Below are positions 63,641 through 64,000 of a stretch of 64,000 nt of DNA, in pieces. Source of the stretch: Paradesertivirga sp966210515 (GTDB lineage Bacteria; Bacteroidota; Bacteroidia; Sphingobacteriales; Sphingobacteriaceae); the NCBI GenBank assembly GCA_966210515.1, contig CBIHLM010000003.1, positions 1-64,000 on the forward strand, written 5' to 3'. Each line of letters opens with the position of its first letter. Position 1 is the stretch's first letter. The translations under genes and the position numbers were made by a program. A model generated the notes under the pieces. It worked only from the letters and a program-made list of their open reading frames with translations. It was not told where the DNA came from and ran no database searches.

Positions 63641-64000
63641 CTAGAACCTTCCTCTGATATTCGGCCGTATTTCGTCAGCATATAACTCATGCAGTTGCCT
63701 GTGAGTATCCGCTGAAAGCGAAGGCAAATCTGATGCTGCCATATTACTTTCGACCTGCCTTACTTTAGTAGCACCGGGAATAACAGTCGTAACTTCGGGA
63801 TGATCCAAAATCCATCGGATAGCCCATTGTGCTGTTCGCAAATCCGGGAGTTTATCAGCAATACGATTGGCAAGAGTTACACCTTTCGAAAATTCGACGC
63901 CAGAAAAGGTTTCGCCCACATTAAACGATTCGCCGTTGGCGTTGTAATTTCTGTGATCATTTTTTGAAAAGGAGCTGCCTAAGTTATACTTTCCGCTCAA
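63641..64000 (-). CDS. Aldo/keto reductase, C-terminal fragment (5' end outside window)
   Basis: The visible 119 residues are the C-terminal part of an NADPH-dependent aldo/keto reductase. QWAIRWILDHPEVTTVIPGATKVRQVESNMAA is the typical cofactor-binding end (IPGATKxxQxxxN). The gene continues past position 64000, so the catalytic Tyr and Lys are not seen. A plausible role is sugar or aldehyde reduction, with the neighbouring pectinesterase hinting at pectin or galacturonate use. Confidence 0.9.
   Translation of the reverse strand: MSGKYNLGSSFSKNDHRNYNANGESFNVGETFSGVEFSKGVTLANRIADKLPDLRTAQWAIRWILDHPEVTTVIPGATKVRQVESNMAASDLPSLSADTHRQLHELYADEIRPNIRGRF

Noticed and set aside
1..64000. tRNA, rRNA, insertion sequence, integrase or attachment site
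   Set aside because: None was recognised on reading the intergenic regions; the longest gene-free gaps are only about 300-360 bases.

Overview
The window looks like a chromosomal segment from a Bacteroidota member, most likely family Sphingobacteriaceae (Pedobacter/Mucilaginibacter-like; genus not resolvable here). Supporting signs are the alternative complex III gene order, a T9SS-type C-terminal sorting domain, a choice-of-anchor L/OmpA protein, DUF4286, DUF5777 and DUF3341 families, and Bacteroidota-type -7 promoter elements (TAnnTTTG or TAnnTTCG) close to many start codons. I see no insertion sequence, phage, CRISPR, rRNA or tRNA.

Layout. Positions 1-4800 hold the 3' part of a UbiA-like prenyltransferase, an orphan small protein and a large secreted HYR-repeat protein, closed by a strong terminator. 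Positions 4854-9108 (minus) form a three-gene unit: an S9-peptidase-like lipoprotein that has lost its catalytic Ser and His, a histidine kinase and an OmpR-type regulator. Positions 9339-12033 (plus) encode a TPR protein, DUF4286 and RfbC. Positions 12083-13890 (minus) encode an OmpA lipoprotein, DUF2461 and a small CxxC membrane protein.

The core of the window (14014-30518, minus) is a respiratory supercluster. Alternative complex III (actABCDEF) is followed by cytochrome oxidase subunits II and I, then, after a hairpin, heme A and heme O synthases, two subunit III genes, subunit IV, Sco and a DUF420 protein. Together these would take electrons from menaquinol through ActABCDEF and cytochrome c to an aa3-type oxidase, with haem and copper assembly factors encoded alongside.

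Positions 30805-39914 are mixed housekeeping genes: a deoxyhypusine-synthase-like enzyme, an Omp85-like barrel, a choice-of-anchor L/OmpA protein, a methyltransferase, a SirB1-like protein, prfB with an intact programmed +1 frameshift, a COG3650 lipoprotein and pgi. Positions 40048-43747 form a tightly packed plus-strand operon: ECF sigma factor, inner-membrane-anchored beta-barrel protein, YceI, DUF5777 barrel and Rieske lipoprotein. Positions 43787-52770 (minus) hold glutaminyl cyclase, YraN, DnaG, an orphan secreted protein, an M20 amidohydrolase and SecA. Positions 53128-64000 hold purD, a small membrane protein, a TlpA-like protein, a degenerate arginase-fold protein, an NAD epimerase, a SerB/SerA-remnant/ACT fusion, a CLC antiporter, ilvE, a pectinesterase and a partial aldo/keto reductase.

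The most interesting items are the phosphoserine phosphatase fused to a SerA relic lacking its NAD domain, the pseudo-peptidase/two-component operon, the ECF-sigma/barrel/YceI/DUF5777/Rieske operon, and the arginase-fold protein without its metal ligands.
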